Shown piece after piece: positions 7,872-16,941 of a stretch of DNA of 64,000 bases; the first letter of the stretch is position 1; every line of letters starts with the position of its first letter. A model generated the notes under the pieces. The model had not been told where the DNA came from and did no database searches. It saw only the letters and a program-made list of their open reading frames with translations. Source of the stretch: Acidisoma cellulosilyticum (GTDB lineage Bacteria; Pseudomonadota; Alphaproteobacteria; Acetobacterales; Acetobacteraceae); assembly GCF_020621385.1 (NCBI RefSeq), contig NZ_JAESVA010000005.1:62001-126000 (forward strand), in the 5' to 3' direction. The translations under genes were made by a program, and so were the position numbers.

Positions 7872-9532
7872 TGTTTGAGGCTCCTTAAAGGGGCGGTCGA
7901 AAGATCGGATCTTGCCTTGGTCCAAGGCAGGATGATGTGGGACGGCGTCTCACCGCCATGGGCGACGCTCAGCGTGATCACCTGTGCTTCGTCGATCCGC
8001 GCCGTCGCGGGCGGTGCGCCGGTGCCGGGGTTGACCGGATGCGCCGGATAGCTGGCCCCCGCCAGCGACAGACGCAGAGCGGCGCCGGGCTTTATCGTGG
8101 CGCAGATGGCGCGGAGCGATATGCGGATGGGCAAAGCTTCCCCGCTCGTCACGCGGCGATAGCCTTGCGTCAGCACCACGGCCCGACCCTCCGGTGTCAC
8201 TTCCGACAAAACCGCGGAGACATCGAATGATAGCGCATCGGCGGTGACGAACAGATCCAGATCGACCGCGCCGACCAGCAGCCCTTCCGCGACGAAGGGG
8301 GCGGACGTGTAGCAGGCAACATCGGCGCGCTGGTCGACGGCGGTACGATCCTGTCGGCCCATCGGCGCCGCGTCATGCCCGCCGAGGGAGGGCACCGGCC
8401 GCCAGGGATCATGCACGATATCATCCTGTGCGGTGTCTCCCGGCTTGTCGGACAAAGCCCCGTCCAGCACGGTTGCCACCGCAAGGCCCGTGCTGCCGAG
8501 GTGGAAAGATCGCGTGTCACCGGGCCAGTCCGGAAAATGCCGCCAGCCCTTTGCCGTGACATCGAACAGATCGAGCCCTGCGGCGATCGTGCCTTTATCT
8601 TTCAGGAATGCATCAAACCAGTCGCGTTGTAATTCGTCGATGGCGCCATCCGCCGCCGGGCCCATATCGCCACCCGAGGCGCGGCCCCAGGGCAGATGCG
8701 GCCAAGGCCCGACAACCAGACGCTGGGGCTTGTCGGAGGTCGCGAGCGCGGTCGCATGACCGTCCAGCGTGCCCATCAGCATCGTGTCATACCAGCCGCC
8801 GATATGGAGCATCGGCACATCCATGCGGCGGCCCGCGAGAGCCCCGCGCGGGGAGATGCCTTGCCAATAGGGGGCGTCTGCGCTGTCATGCTCCACCCAA
8901 TCGGCGAAATGCCCGAGCGTGCGATAGCGGCGCAGAATATCGGGGAAGGATGGCGTGTCATCCGTCAGCGGCAGGGACTTGGCGGCGCGAGACAGCGCCT
9001 TGAAGGCTTCCGTTTCACCATCATGGCTCGCACGGATGGCAGCCATCTGAATGCCCCAGCCGATGCTATCGGACAGGCGAAACGCGCCGCCCTCATAGGC
9101 CCAGTCGCCGTGCACGTCCCAGCCAATCATGACCGGACAAAGCGCGCCGAGCTTCGCGCCACCGGCGAGTGCGAGCAGTTGTGTCATGCCCTGATAGGAA
9201 AACCCATACATGCCGACAAGGCCTGAGGAATTGGGCAGCGCTGCCGCCCAGGCCACCGTCTCGGCGCCATCCGCCTGTTCCGTCTCGAAGGCGCGGAAGC
9301 GACCTTCCGAGGTACCGGTGCCGCGCACATCCTGAATGACGACGATATAGCCCTGCGCCGCATACCAGCGCGGATGCGCGAAAACGACGGTGGAGGCGAT
9401 GCGCCGCCCGTAAGGTTGGCGCATGAGCAGAACCGGATAAGGCCCGCCTTCGCTGGGACAATAGATATCGGCGTCCAACCGCACGCCATCGGCAAGTGTC
9501 AGGCTTTGCGTGATGGGCCCTTCGATTGTCAT
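7868..9532 (-). CDS. CocE/NonD (X-Pro dipeptidyl peptidase S15-type) alpha/beta hydrolase
   Basis: The 554-residue hydrolase has the CocE layout. An alpha/beta-hydrolase domain carries VIQDVRGTGTSEG and the nucleophile elbow GFSYQG. A helical cap follows, then IGGWYDTML (acid residue), GPWPHLPWG (histidine), and a C-terminal jelly-roll domain. Family members cleave esters or amides, including cocaine esterase and glutaryl-type acylases. It overlaps the LLM monooxygenase and cupin genes by a few bases. It probably hydrolyses an acyl or amide bond of a pathway intermediate, but I cannot name it. A second CocE-type gene lies at about 31-33 kb. Confidence 0.85.
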   Translation of the reverse strand: MTIEGPITQSLTLADGVRLDADIYCPSEGGPYPVLLMRQPYGRRIASTVVFAHPRWYAAQGYIVVIQDVRGTGTSEGRFRAFETEQADGAETVAWAAALPNSSGLVGMYGFSYQGMTQLLALAGGAKLGALCPVMIGWDVHGDWAYEGGAFRLSDSIGWGIQMAAIRASHDGETEAFKALSRAAKSLPLTDDTPSFPDILRRYRTLGHFADWVEHDSADAPYWQGISPRGALAGRRMDVPMLHIGGWYDTMLMGTLDGHATALATSDKPQRLVVGPWPHLPWGRASGGDMGPAADGAIDELQRDWFDAFLKDKGTIAAGLDLFDVTAKGWRHFPDWPGDTRSFHLGSTGLAVATVLDGALSDKPGDTAQDDIVHDPWRPVPSLGGHDAAPMGRQDRTAVDQRADVACYTSAPFVAEGLLVGAVDLDLFVTADALSFDVSAVLSEVTPEGRAVVLTQGYRRVTSGEALPIRISLRAICATIKPGAALRLSLAGASYPAHPVNPGTGAPPATARIDEAQVITLSVAHGGETPSHIILPWTKARSDLSTAPLRSLKQ

Positions 9533-10545
9533 GCCGCTTCTCGCTTTTCGGGGAACCGCAGGCGCGGCCGGACCTCGGTCGCGATCAGGCGCAGGGATCG
9601 TGCCACGGCCTCCGTGCGGATGCCGGGCAATTGCGGCATCACATCCAGCCTGTCGATCCCGGTCAGCGCGATATGGTCATTGAGCATCTGGGCCACATCA
9701 TCCGGCGTGCCGGCCAGGAAATCGACCTGCCGGCGCTTTTCGGCCGGGCTGTCGGCGGTCTCGGGCAGCAGACCGGCCGTGATCCCGTCCGCATGATAGC
9801 CCTTGTAGCCGAGCAGGCCGAAGTAAAGCTCGGTCGCTTCCGCGCATTCGGCCTCGGCCTCGGCACGGGTTTCGGCCACGAAGACCAGCCGCACGCCACG
9901 CGCTTCGCCGCGCCCCCCGGCAGCCCGATAGCGCTGCACGAAGCGGGATTGCGCGATGCCGTTCTCGGCCTGACCGACCACGAAATTCAGCCCCTGGGCG
10001 GCGGCGAAATCGATGCTCGCGTCATCCCGCGCGGCGACCCAGATGCGCTGGGCCAGATCCGGCGCGGGCGCCAGCGATAGCGGTTTCTCTCCCACGCGCA
10101 CGACGCCGCGAAGATGGTCGAGCAACGCGGTCATCTGCGCACGAAACCGCAGCGCCTTCTCGGTGCGGGTCTCGGTGCTGTCCGGCAAGGTCGGGCCCTG
10201 GCCGATACCGAATTCCACACGATCGGGCGCCAGGAGGTTGAGGGTCATCATCTCCTCCGCCGCACGCCGCGCATCGGTCGCGAAGAGTTTGACTCCGGTG
10301 CCGAGGCCGATGCGCCGCAGGCGGCCGGAGAGGTGCCCTAGAAACACTTCCGCCGCCGGCACGCGCCCGTAGAAGCCGCCGGTGCCGGGCGGCAGATGAT
10401 GTTCGCCGATCCAGATGGAGGCGAAGCCGAGCGCCTCGGCCAGCACCATCTCCTCGATCGCGGTGTTCAGGATCGTGGCGTCGGCAACGCCGGCTTGTCC
10501 CCACATCTGATTGAAGATGCCCAGCGGGCGCGGGTGATCCATCAT
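9529..10545 (-). CDS. Luciferase-like (LLM class) flavin-dependent monooxygenase
   Basis: The 338-residue protein has the bacterial luciferase TIM-barrel signature. Examples are GFASIWIGEHHLPPG near the N-terminus and the VEFGIGQG strand, with a C-terminal segment reading FLAGTPDDVAQMLNDHI. Such enzymes use reduced FMN and oxygen to hydroxylate or cleave substrates. RutA, which opens the uracil ring, is a member of the wider class. Its place beside an amidohydrolase and a cysteine hydrolase resembles that logic, though it is not close enough by eye to call RutA. The start overlaps the permease stop as ATGA. No dedicated flavin reductase is adjacent. Confidence 0.8.
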   Translation of the reverse strand: MMDHPRPLGIFNQMWGQAGVADATILNTAIEEMVLAEALGFASIWIGEHHLPPGTGGFYGRVPAAEVFLGHLSGRLRRIGLGTGVKLFATDARRAAEEMMTLNLLAPDRVEFGIGQGPTLPDSTETRTEKALRFRAQMTALLDHLRGVVRVGEKPLSLAPAPDLAQRIWVAARDDASIDFAAAQGLNFVVGQAENGIAQSRFVQRYRAAGGRGEARGVRLVFVAETRAEAEAECAEATELYFGLLGYKGYHADGITAGLLPETADSPAEKRRQVDFLAGTPDDVAQMLNDHIALTGIDRLDVMPQLPGIRTEAVARSLRLIATEVRPRLRFPEKREAA

Positions 10546-11309
10546 GTCAGGCCCTCCGTCGGATCATTCGCCCAGGGCATCACCCGGCGCTCCAGCAGCA
10601 CGACGAGACCGACCAGGATCATGCTGCTCAGCGTGCCGATCAGCACCGCCGCCCAAACCTCGTCAGACCGGTATTGCGATCCAGCGAAAACGATGAGGTA
10701 GCCGAGGCCCTTATTGGCCGCGACCCATTCCGCGACGATGGCCGCGACGAAGGAGGAGCAGGCCGAGAATTTCAGCGCCGTGAAGATGAAGGGCAGGGCG
10801 GCCGGCAGCCGCACCATCCACAGCCGCTGCCACGCGCTGGCATCCAGGCTGTGCATCAACTCGCCGACTTCGGCATCCGCGCTGCGCAATCCGCGCATGC
10901 CGTTCACCAGCATCGGGAAGAAGACGAGGAAGGTCGCGACCAGGATCTTCGGCTCCATCCCGTCGCCAAAACCGATGATCAGTGCGGGGGTGACGGCGAC
11001 GATCGGCACGGCTTGCGCTGCCATGGCCAGCGGCAGCACGGCGCGGCGGCCGGACGCGGAACTGACGAAGATGATCGCGAGCAGCAGCCCGCAGGCATTG
11101 CCGAGGATGAGGCCGATGATGGCTTCGGTCGCCGTAATGCCGGCATTGGTCGCCATCAGCCAAGGCTGGTTCCAGAACACGCCGAAGACAGCGACGGGCG
11201 AGGGCAGAACCAGCGGATCGACCCAGCCGAGACCGGTAACGAGCGCCCAGAGCGCGAGCAGGCTGAGCAGAACGCCCGTCGGGCCGCCGATGCGCCAGGC
11301 GCGGCTCAT
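10542..11309 (-). CDS. ABC transporter permease (NMT1/THI5-type importer), second subunit
   Basis: The 255-residue inner-membrane protein has about six membrane segments and the BPD-transporter loop reading SLDASAWQRLWMVRLPAALP, which contacts the ATPase. I take ATG 11309 because it overlaps the previous permease stop by ATGA and removes a long non-hydrophobic leader. It is paired with the next permease upstream to form a heterodimeric channel of the SsuC/TauC/ThiX type, which imports sulfonates, nitrate, pyrimidines and similar solutes. Confidence 0.85.
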   Translation of the reverse strand: MSRAWRIGGPTGVLLSLLALWALVTGLGWVDPLVLPSPVAVFGVFWNQPWLMATNAGITATEAIIGLILGNACGLLLAIIFVSSASGRRAVLPLAMAAQAVPIVAVTPALIIGFGDGMEPKILVATFLVFFPMLVNGMRGLRSADAEVGELMHSLDASAWQRLWMVRLPAALPFIFTALKFSACSSFVAAIVAEWVAANKGLGYLIVFAGSQYRSDEVWAAVLIGTLSSMILVGLVVLLERRVMPWANDPTEGLT

Positions 11310-12070
11310 GACCCATGCTCCGTCGCCGCCCAAGGCGTCATCACACGTTCCATCACGGCCACGATGCCGACCAGGATCAGCGTCAAAGCTGCCGTCACCA
11401 CGATCGCGGCCCAAAGCGTCGGCATCTTGAAATACTGGCCGGATATGACGACGAGATAGCCGAGGCCGATATTGGAGCCGATCCATTCACCGACGATGGC
11501 GTTGATGAAACAGGCGGTCGCGGCCACGCGCAGGGCGGCGAACAGGTAAGGAAACGCGCCCGGCAATTCGACGATGGCCAGTCTCTGCAAACGGCTGGCT
11601 GACAGACTGTGCAGTAGCTCATGATAGCCGCGATCGGCGACACGCAGGCCCCGCGTCATATTGATCAGCATCGGGAAAAAGGCCGTGATGGAAACCAGCG
11701 TCAGGATCGCCGGCATGCCGCGCCCCATGACAAGGACGATCAGCGGTGTCACGGCGATGATGGGAATGGCCTGGGTCGCCAGCGCCAGCGGGAAAAAGCA
11801 GGCGCGCAACCGGCGGGAAAAGGACAGCACGACGGCCGCCAGCAGGCCCAGCACGCTGCCGATGACATAGCCGCTCAGCGCTTCCTCCGTCGTCGCCAGA
11901 CCATGGCGCAGCAGAACGGAGCGGTCCCCCACCAAGGCGCCGGCCAGCTTGCCGGGTGAAGGCAGCAGATAATTCGGGATCATGCCTTGCGCGCTCATCC
12001 AGCCCCAGAGGGCGATGGTGGTGCCGAGCAGGATCACCGGCGGTAGCACGAGGGCAGCGAGCTGTTTCAT
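11306..12070 (-). CDS. ABC transporter permease (NMT1/THI5-type importer), first subunit
   Basis: The 254-residue protein is a six-segment inner-membrane permease with the EAA-type loop SLSASRLQRLAIVELPGAFP. It starts with a hydrophobic segment directly after MKQ. Its ATG overlaps the amidohydrolase stop. It is similar in architecture, but not identical, to the next permease, so the pair probably arose by duplication. With the ATPase at 14.6-15.4 kb and the binding protein at 13.5-14.5 kb it completes a four-component importer. Confidence 0.85.
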   Translation of the reverse strand: MKQLAALVLPPVILLGTTIALWGWMSAQGMIPNYLLPSPGKLAGALVGDRSVLLRHGLATTEEALSGYVIGSVLGLLAAVVLSFSRRLRACFFPLALATQAIPIIAVTPLIVLVMGRGMPAILTLVSITAFFPMLINMTRGLRVADRGYHELLHSLSASRLQRLAIVELPGAFPYLFAALRVAATACFINAIVGEWIGSNIGLGYLVVISGQYFKMPTLWAAIVVTAALTLILVGIVAVMERVMTPWAATEHGS

Positions 12071-13470
12071 GACCGGGAGACCCCGACCGAGCGCCAGGGG
12101 CGGCTGCCCAGATGCGCGATGCCGGCGCGGGTCGCCAGCGCATCGGCCGCCGCGCGGGACCGCGCGCGGACGGCACGTTCATCGACAGACGTCACCACGC
12201 TGTCCCGCATAACGACGCGCCCGTCGATGATGACGGTCGAAACCTCATGCCCCAGCGCGGAATAGACGAGTGCCGAGACCGGGTGATGAACCGGCGCGAT
12301 GGCGAAGCTATCGGTATCGATGACGGCGATATCGGCCTTCTTGCCGATTTCGATGGAGCCGATCTCTTTGTCCAACCCGATGGCGCGCGCACCGTCGATG
12401 GTCGCCATTTCCAGCGCCTTTTCGGCGGTGATGATGGTGGGATCGCGGTGATAGCCTTTCTGGATGAGGGCCGCGAATTTCATCGCCTGAAACAGGCTGT
12501 GATTATTGCTGCTCGCCGGCCCGTCCGATCCCAATCCGACTGTCACCCCGGCCGCCAGCATTTCCGAAATCGGCGGCACGCCGGAGGCCAGATATAGATT
12601 GCTGCAGGGGTTGTGGGACACGCGGGTATCGTGGCGGCGCAGCAGGTCGATATCGGTCTTGCCGCATTGCACGCAATGAACGGCGAGGACATCGGGGCCC
12701 AGGAAACCGATCTCGCTCAGCAATTCCGTATCTGTGCATTGAAAGCGCGATTGCGACTGCTCAATCTCGAATGCGGTCTCGGCCACATGCGTGGTGATAA
12801 AAGCGCCTTCCTCATCCGCGAGCTTGCGCGTCGCGCGCAAAGTCTCAGGGTCCAGCGCCCAGATCATGCTGGGGGCGAGCCCCACCTGCACGCGCCCGCC
12901 CGGCCGGTTATTGGCGCGGATCACGGCGCGCGCGTCACCCAGCGCCTGTTCCGGCGTTTCAATCAGCGGCACGGGAATATCGAATTCGGCACCGGTTGTC
13001 AGAAACCCACGACAGACGCGGCCACGGATGCCGCTCGCCTGAAAGGCATCGACCACAGGCTGCGTCAGGCCAGGGCGCGGATGCGCATACATGAAATCGA
13101 CCAGGGAGGTCACGCCGGAGCGGATACTCTCCACGCAACCATGCAGCGCGGCGGCCGAGACATCTTCTTTCGTCAGTTCCACGGCGGCCGGACCGGTCAT
13201 GCAGGTGAACCAGTCCTTCAGCACGCGGTCATCGCCCAGACCCTTCAACAGGGTCTGGAACAGATGCGTATGGGTATTGACCATGCCGGGGATGACGATC
13301 TTGCCCTTACAATCGATCACCTCCGCCATCGGCTGCGCGGCGGCAAGCATCGCCCGGCTGCCGATGGCCGCGATGCGGTCACCGCGCAGGAGGATGCTGG
13401 CCTGTTCCAGCACCTCCCGCTTGGGGTTCATGGTTACGACCCAAGCGTCCGCGAGGATGATCGTCATCAC
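12067..13470 (-). CDS. Metal-dependent amidohydrolase (ATZ/TRZ, 8-oxoguanine-deaminase-like)
   Basis: The 467-residue enzyme has the amidohydrolase superfamily metal ligands in order: NTHTHLFQ (HxH), TTHVAET (His), AVHCVQCGKTD (His and substrate-binding residues) and LGSDGPASSNN (Asp). The beta-sandwich domain is formed by the N- and C-terminal ends. This subfamily deaminates or dechlorinates N-heterocycles such as guanine, 8-oxoguanine, S-adenosylhomocysteine and s-triazines. Its location between a transporter and hydrolases supports ring deamination or opening as a pathway step. The substrate specificity is not determinable by eye. It lies 8 bp after the binding-protein gene. Confidence 0.85.
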   Translation of the reverse strand: MMTIILADAWVVTMNPKREVLEQASILLRGDRIAAIGSRAMLAAAQPMAEVIDCKGKIVIPGMVNTHTHLFQTLLKGLGDDRVLKDWFTCMTGPAAVELTKEDVSAAALHGCVESIRSGVTSLVDFMYAHPRPGLTQPVVDAFQASGIRGRVCRGFLTTGAEFDIPVPLIETPEQALGDARAVIRANNRPGGRVQVGLAPSMIWALDPETLRATRKLADEEGAFITTHVAETAFEIEQSQSRFQCTDTELLSEIGFLGPDVLAVHCVQCGKTDIDLLRRHDTRVSHNPCSNLYLASGVPPISEMLAAGVTVGLGSDGPASSNNHSLFQAMKFAALIQKGYHRDPTIITAEKALEMATIDGARAIGLDKEIGSIEIGKKADIAVIDTDSFAIAPVHHPVSALVYSALGHEVSTVIIDGRVVMRDSVVTSVDERAVRARSRAAADALATRAGIAHLGSRPWRSVGVSRS

Positions 13471-13478
13471 TTTAGTCC

Positions 13479-14507
13479 TCAGAACTTCGGCATATCGGCT
13501 TGTTCGAGAATGGAGGTCGTCAGCAACCCGTCCAGCGGCACGAGGGATTTGTTGACGCCTGCCGCGACCAGATTGGCGTCGGTCTCAGCCCAGATCTTCG
13601 GATCAAGCCAGAAGATGCCCTTCTCGGCGGTCAGCGGGCTTTTCATGAACTTCACCTGCTGCTCGGCCTGGAAGACCTGCTGCGTGCGGTCCAGACCGTC
13701 CACGAAATTGCCGTCTATGATCCAGTTCGCCGCCGCCTTCGGGTCCTTGTAGAAGCTGACCCAGCCTTTGGCGGTCGCGCGCATGAACTTCACCAGAACG
13801 GCCTCATTGCCGGGCTTGGAGAAGAAGGTGTCCTTCACGAAGAAGGAATCGACCTGGGAGTTGAGGCCGTAATCGCCAAGCGGCAGAACCGTGGTCGGCA
13901 CGCCGGCCTGCTGCACGATCAGCGGCTCGTTGAAGGCAAAAGTGGTGATCTCGCAAGCGATACGCCCGGCGATGAGCAGCGAAACATCGTTCGGCCCGAT
14001 CGTCGTTGTTTTTACCTTATCAGCCGGCACGCCGTTCTTGGACAGGAACAGCTTGAAATAGGGATCGGCATTCACCTTCACGCCGACGGTCTTGCCGACG
14101 AGATCGGCGGGTTTGGTGACGCCGCTATCCTTGCGGCAGGTCATGGCGATCGGCTGGGTCTGAAACTGCCCTGCGAAAACCTTGAACTTTTCGCCTTGGC
14201 CGATGCCGGCCAGAATCTGTTCGGGATTGGCGATGCCGATCTGCGCGATGCCGGCGGCCACCATCTGGATCTGATCGACGCCCTGGCCAGCCGGGATCAG
14301 TGTCACGTTCAGGCCCTCGGCCTTATAGTAACCCTGTTTCAACGCGTATTCCGGGCCATACATCTCAACGTCCGGGATATAGCCCAGCACGACGTTCAGC
14401 TTGGTCATGCCGGCCGCATGGGCGGTGCCCGCACCCAAGCCCAGAATGGGGCCCAGCATGGCCGCACCCGCGAGCAGCGAGTTCATCCAGAATTTGCGCA
14501 AACGCAT
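13479..14507 (-). CDS. NMT1/THI5-family ABC substrate-binding protein
   Basis: The 342-residue periplasmic protein opens with a signal peptide ending AHA near residue 31. The mature part begins with VVLGYIPDVEMYGPEYALKQGYY, the SsuA/THI5-like ligand-pocket pattern. Proteins of this type bind taurine, nitrate, thiamine precursors, riboflavin or pyrimidines. It serves the importer encoded by the flanking permease and ATPase genes. It is separated from the ATPase gene by 50 bp, the longest gap in the operon, which may hold a secondary ribosome-binding region. Confidence 0.85.
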   Translation of the reverse strand: MRLRKFWMNSLLAGAAMLGPILGLGAGTAHAAGMTKLNVVLGYIPDVEMYGPEYALKQGYYKAEGLNVTLIPAGQGVDQIQMVAAGIAQIGIANPEQILAGIGQGEKFKVFAGQFQTQPIAMTCRKDSGVTKPADLVGKTVGVKVNADPYFKLFLSKNGVPADKVKTTTIGPNDVSLLIAGRIACEITTFAFNEPLIVQQAGVPTTVLPLGDYGLNSQVDSFFVKDTFFSKPGNEAVLVKFMRATAKGWVSFYKDPKAAANWIIDGNFVDGLDRTQQVFQAEQQVKFMKSPLTAEKGIFWLDPKIWAETDANLVAAGVNKSLVPLDGLLTTSILEQADMPKF

Positions 14508-14557
14508 GTCAATTCCTCATGTGATAAAAGGGCAGGCCCAATTCTTAGAAATAATCT

Positions 14558-15379
14558 TCAGTGATGCTCATCGCCCATGCTGTGACCCAGCGCGTGGCGA
14601 AGTTCGGATTCCAGCCGGCCGAAACGTGGATCGTCGCGTATGGCGGGGCTGCGGTTATGGCCGAAATCGATGTCGATTTCCTGGGTGATGCGGCCCGGGC
14701 GCGGTGACATGACAACCACCTTGTCGGACAGGATGATCGCTTCCGAAATCGAATGCGTGACGAGCAGCAGCGTCGCCTTCGTTTCTTCCAGAATACGGAG
14801 GAGTTCGAAGTTCAGCCGGTCGCGCAGCAGCTCGTCCAGCGCGCCGAAAGGCTCATCCATCAGCAGATAGGCGGGTTTCAGCGTCAGCGCGCGGGCGATG
14901 GCGGCGCGCTGGCGCATACCGCCTGAGAGTTCCGACGGATAGGCGCGCTCAAACCCGCGCAGCCCGACCATTTCGATCGCTTCCTCCGCGCGGCGCCGAC
15001 GCTCAGCCTTTGGCACGCGGGCCACTTCCAGCCCCAATTCGACATTGGCCAGAACCTTGCGCCAGGGCAGCATGACGGCGTGTTGGGACACCAGGGCGAA
15101 ACGCCGCTCGGCCCGCGCCTCCGTCGGCGTCAATCCGCCCAGCAGCGCCTGACCGGAGGTCGGCTGCACGATATCCGACAAAATGCGCAACAGCGTCGAC
15201 TTGCCGCAGCCGGAGGCACCGATGAGCGAGACCCAGGATCCGGCTGGAATTTCCAGATTGCAACCGGCGAGCGCTGTCGTGGTCTGGACGCCACGGCGAT
15301 AGACCATCTGCACGTCACGGATGGAAATGCCGTCGGCACGGGCGCGCAAGGGCGGCTGGTTGGCAAGCGCAGCGCTCAT
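14558..15379 (-). CDS. ABC transporter ATP-binding protein
   Basis: The 273-residue ATPase has Walker A GASGCGKST, the signature LSGGMRQR, Walker B AYLLMDEPFGALD and the switch histidine in LLVTHSISEA. It matches the SsuB/TauB/ThiZ class. It powers the importer formed by the two permeases and the NMT1-type binding protein of this operon. Its start overlaps the ureidoglycolate lyase stop as ATGA, so it is the second gene of the operon. Confidence 0.9.
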   Translation of the reverse strand: MSAALANQPPLRARADGISIRDVQMVYRRGVQTTTALAGCNLEIPAGSWVSLIGASGCGKSTLLRILSDIVQPTSGQALLGGLTPTEARAERRFALVSQHAVMLPWRKVLANVELGLEVARVPKAERRRRAEEAIEMVGLRGFERAYPSELSGGMRQRAAIARALTLKPAYLLMDEPFGALDELLRDRLNFELLRILEETKATLLLVTHSISEAIILSDKVVVMSPRPGRITQEIDIDFGHNRSPAIRDDPRFGRLESELRHALGHSMGDEHH

Positions 15380-15915
15380 GCGGCCGGGCGCAGGTCGAAG
15401 GTCAGACCGAATTGCGCGGCCAGGTCGCAGGTGTCGTGATCCACGATATTGGTGTCTTCAAGTTCGAGATTGAAGAAACTCATCTCGGCCGTTGAGAAAT
15501 AGGGTCCGGCGTGCCAGGTGCCGCGATCAAGCAGAACCGCGACATGGCCGGGGACGGTGAAGGCGCGGATGGCGGCGGGGTCTGGCGCATTGCTCGCGGC
15601 ATTGCCGGGCGCGACCGCGAGCAACCAGGGCAGGCCGCCGACAGCAGCCAGAACCTGCGTCGCCTGGGCATGGCGCGTGATGCCCGAGACGGTGAGCGGC
15701 CGATGCGTCAGCGCCATGATATAGAAGCGCGGACGCCCACCCGAGAGGTCCAGCGCATGGTCGATCTCACCGGCCGGGGTGCCGTCTGCCGTCGGTTCCA
15801 CCAGCTTGCCGAAGGGCGCGAAATTCGCGGCCGTGATCGGTTCAGCGATGAGTATACGTACGTCAATTGATGAATAATTAGGCATATGAACCGGTTCGGG
15901 GATCGCCTGCGCCAT
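15376..15915 (-). CDS. allA: Ureidoglycolate lyase (AllA family)
   Basis: The product, about 179 residues, belongs to the ureidoglycolate lyase/hydrolase family, which splits ureidoglycolate into glyoxylate and urea at the end of allantoin-type purine breakdown. Support comes from the LIAEPITAANFAPFGKLVEP opening, an FYIMALTHRPLTVSGITRHAQATQ region, and a VLLDRGTWHAGPYFS cupin-like strand. The start is uncertain. ATG 15915 has GAGGC at good spacing, ATG 15927 has a weaker site, and ATG 15885 has none. No other allantoin-pathway gene lies nearby, so here it may act on an analogous ureide. Confidence 0.85.
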   Translation of the reverse strand: MAQAIPEPVHMPNYSSIDVRILIAEPITAANFAPFGKLVEPTADGTPAGEIDHALDLSGGRPRFYIMALTHRPLTVSGITRHAQATQVLAAVGGLPWLLAVAPGNAASNAPDPAAIRAFTVPGHVAVLLDRGTWHAGPYFSTAEMSFFNLELEDTNIVDHDTCDLAAQFGLTFDLRPAA

Positions 15916-15978
15916 CGCTTGCCTCATATTTCTGCCTAGTTGAGTGGCGAAGACTGGTATGCTGACCCAGTGTGATGA

Positions 15979-15997
15979 AAAAAGGAACAACCTTTTT
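15979..15997. promoter_or_regulatory. Small inverted repeat in divergent promoter region
   Basis: Between the divergent operon starting with allA and the creatininase gene there is AAAAAGG, a 5-bp AACAA spacer, then CCTTTTT. It lies in the only plausible shared promoter of the two units, so it could be an operator. A terminator reading is less likely because both neighbouring genes point away from it. Confidence 0.35.
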
Positions 15998-16101
15998 GCG
16001 TGCGTTGTGATGCCTATTTGGCAGCGGTCAGACCCGAAAAAGCATCGTATGGAGGTGCGGTCGCGGGCCGCTTCGCCCGCCCTAGATGGAAGGCCTGATC
16101 G

Positions 16102-16920
16102 ATGACCTTGCTCCCTTCGCATTGGTGGTGGGACCTCTCCACCCGGGACTTCGCTGGTCTGGATATGAGCGAGATTGTTGCCATCCTGCCGGTGGGCGCG
16201 GTGGAACAGCACGGACCGCATCTGCCGGTAAAGGTGGACGCGGCGATCAATGCCGGCATCGTCGCGCGCGCGATGGAGCTGATGGCGCCCGATTTCCCGG
16301 CCCTCGTGCTACCCATGATGCCGGTCGGCAAATCGAACGAGCACACGGCTTTCCCCGGCACGCTGACGCTGCCCTATGACCTGCTGACGCGGCTGTGGTT
16401 CGAGGTCGCCAAAAGTGCATGGCGCGCCGGCGTACGCAAAATCATCCTGTTCAACTCCCATGGCGGCCAGCCGCAGGTGATGGAAATCGTCTGTCGGGAG
16501 CTGCGCGTGGAACTGGGCATGTTCGCGGTCGGCGCCAGCTGGTTCCGCACCATCGACAGCAGCGATCTCTATTCGGCCGGCGAGTTGCAGCACGGCATTC
16601 ATGGTGGCGAGTCCGAGACCTCCGTCATGCTGCATCTTCACCCCGATCAGGTTCACATGGAGCATGCCCAGGATTTCGTCTCGCGCTCGGTCGCCATGGA
16701 ACAGACGAACACATGGCTGACGCCGGAAGGCGGCGTCGGTTTCGGCTGGCAGGCGCAGGATCTGCATCCGGCGGGCGCCTGCGGCAATGCGGCGGCGGCG
16801 GACGCCGCGCGTGGCGCCACACAGGTGGAACGCGCCGCGAAGGCTTTGATCGGCCTGATCGCGGAGGTCCATGCCTATCCGATGGAAGCCGTGACGGCGA
16901 AGACCGCGTTTAACGCTTAA
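16102..16920 (+). CDS. Creatininase-family metal hydrolase
   Basis: The 272-residue protein has the creatininase fold signature: LPVGAVEQHGPHLPVKVDA (metal ligands Glu and His), FNSHGGQPQ, and HGGESETSVMLHLHP. Family members hydrolyse cyclic amides or formamides, for example creatinine to creatine, or the formylaminopyrimidine of flavin and deazaflavin biosynthesis. Transcribed away from the allA operon and next to a cytosine-deaminase-like enzyme, it is a good candidate for opening a lactam ring. AAGG about ten bases upstream supports ATG 16102. Confidence 0.85.
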   Translation: MTLLPSHWWWDLSTRDFAGLDMSEIVAILPVGAVEQHGPHLPVKVDAAINAGIVARAMELMAPDFPALVLPMMPVGKSNEHTAFPGTLTLPYDLLTRLWFEVAKSAWRAGVRKIILFNSHGGQPQVMEIVCRELRVELGMFAVGASWFRTIDSSDLYSAGELQHGIHGGESETSVMLHLHPDQVHMEHAQDFVSRSVAMEQTNTWLTPEGGVGFGWQAQDLHPAGACGNAAAADAARGATQVERAAKALIGLIAEVHAYPMEAVTAKTAFNA

Positions 16921-16941
16921 ATTATCTGACCCGGCTTCTCT

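Noticed and set aside
7443-9532. Naming the cysteine hydrolase and LLM monooxygenase as RutB and RutA
   Set aside because: The rest of the rut operon is absent and the protein patterns are only family-level matches. The similarity is of logic, not identity.
12613-13752. Plus-strand open frame of 379 codons
   Set aside because: It is antisense to the amidohydrolase and binding-protein genes, which have complete motifs. The translation shows no domain.
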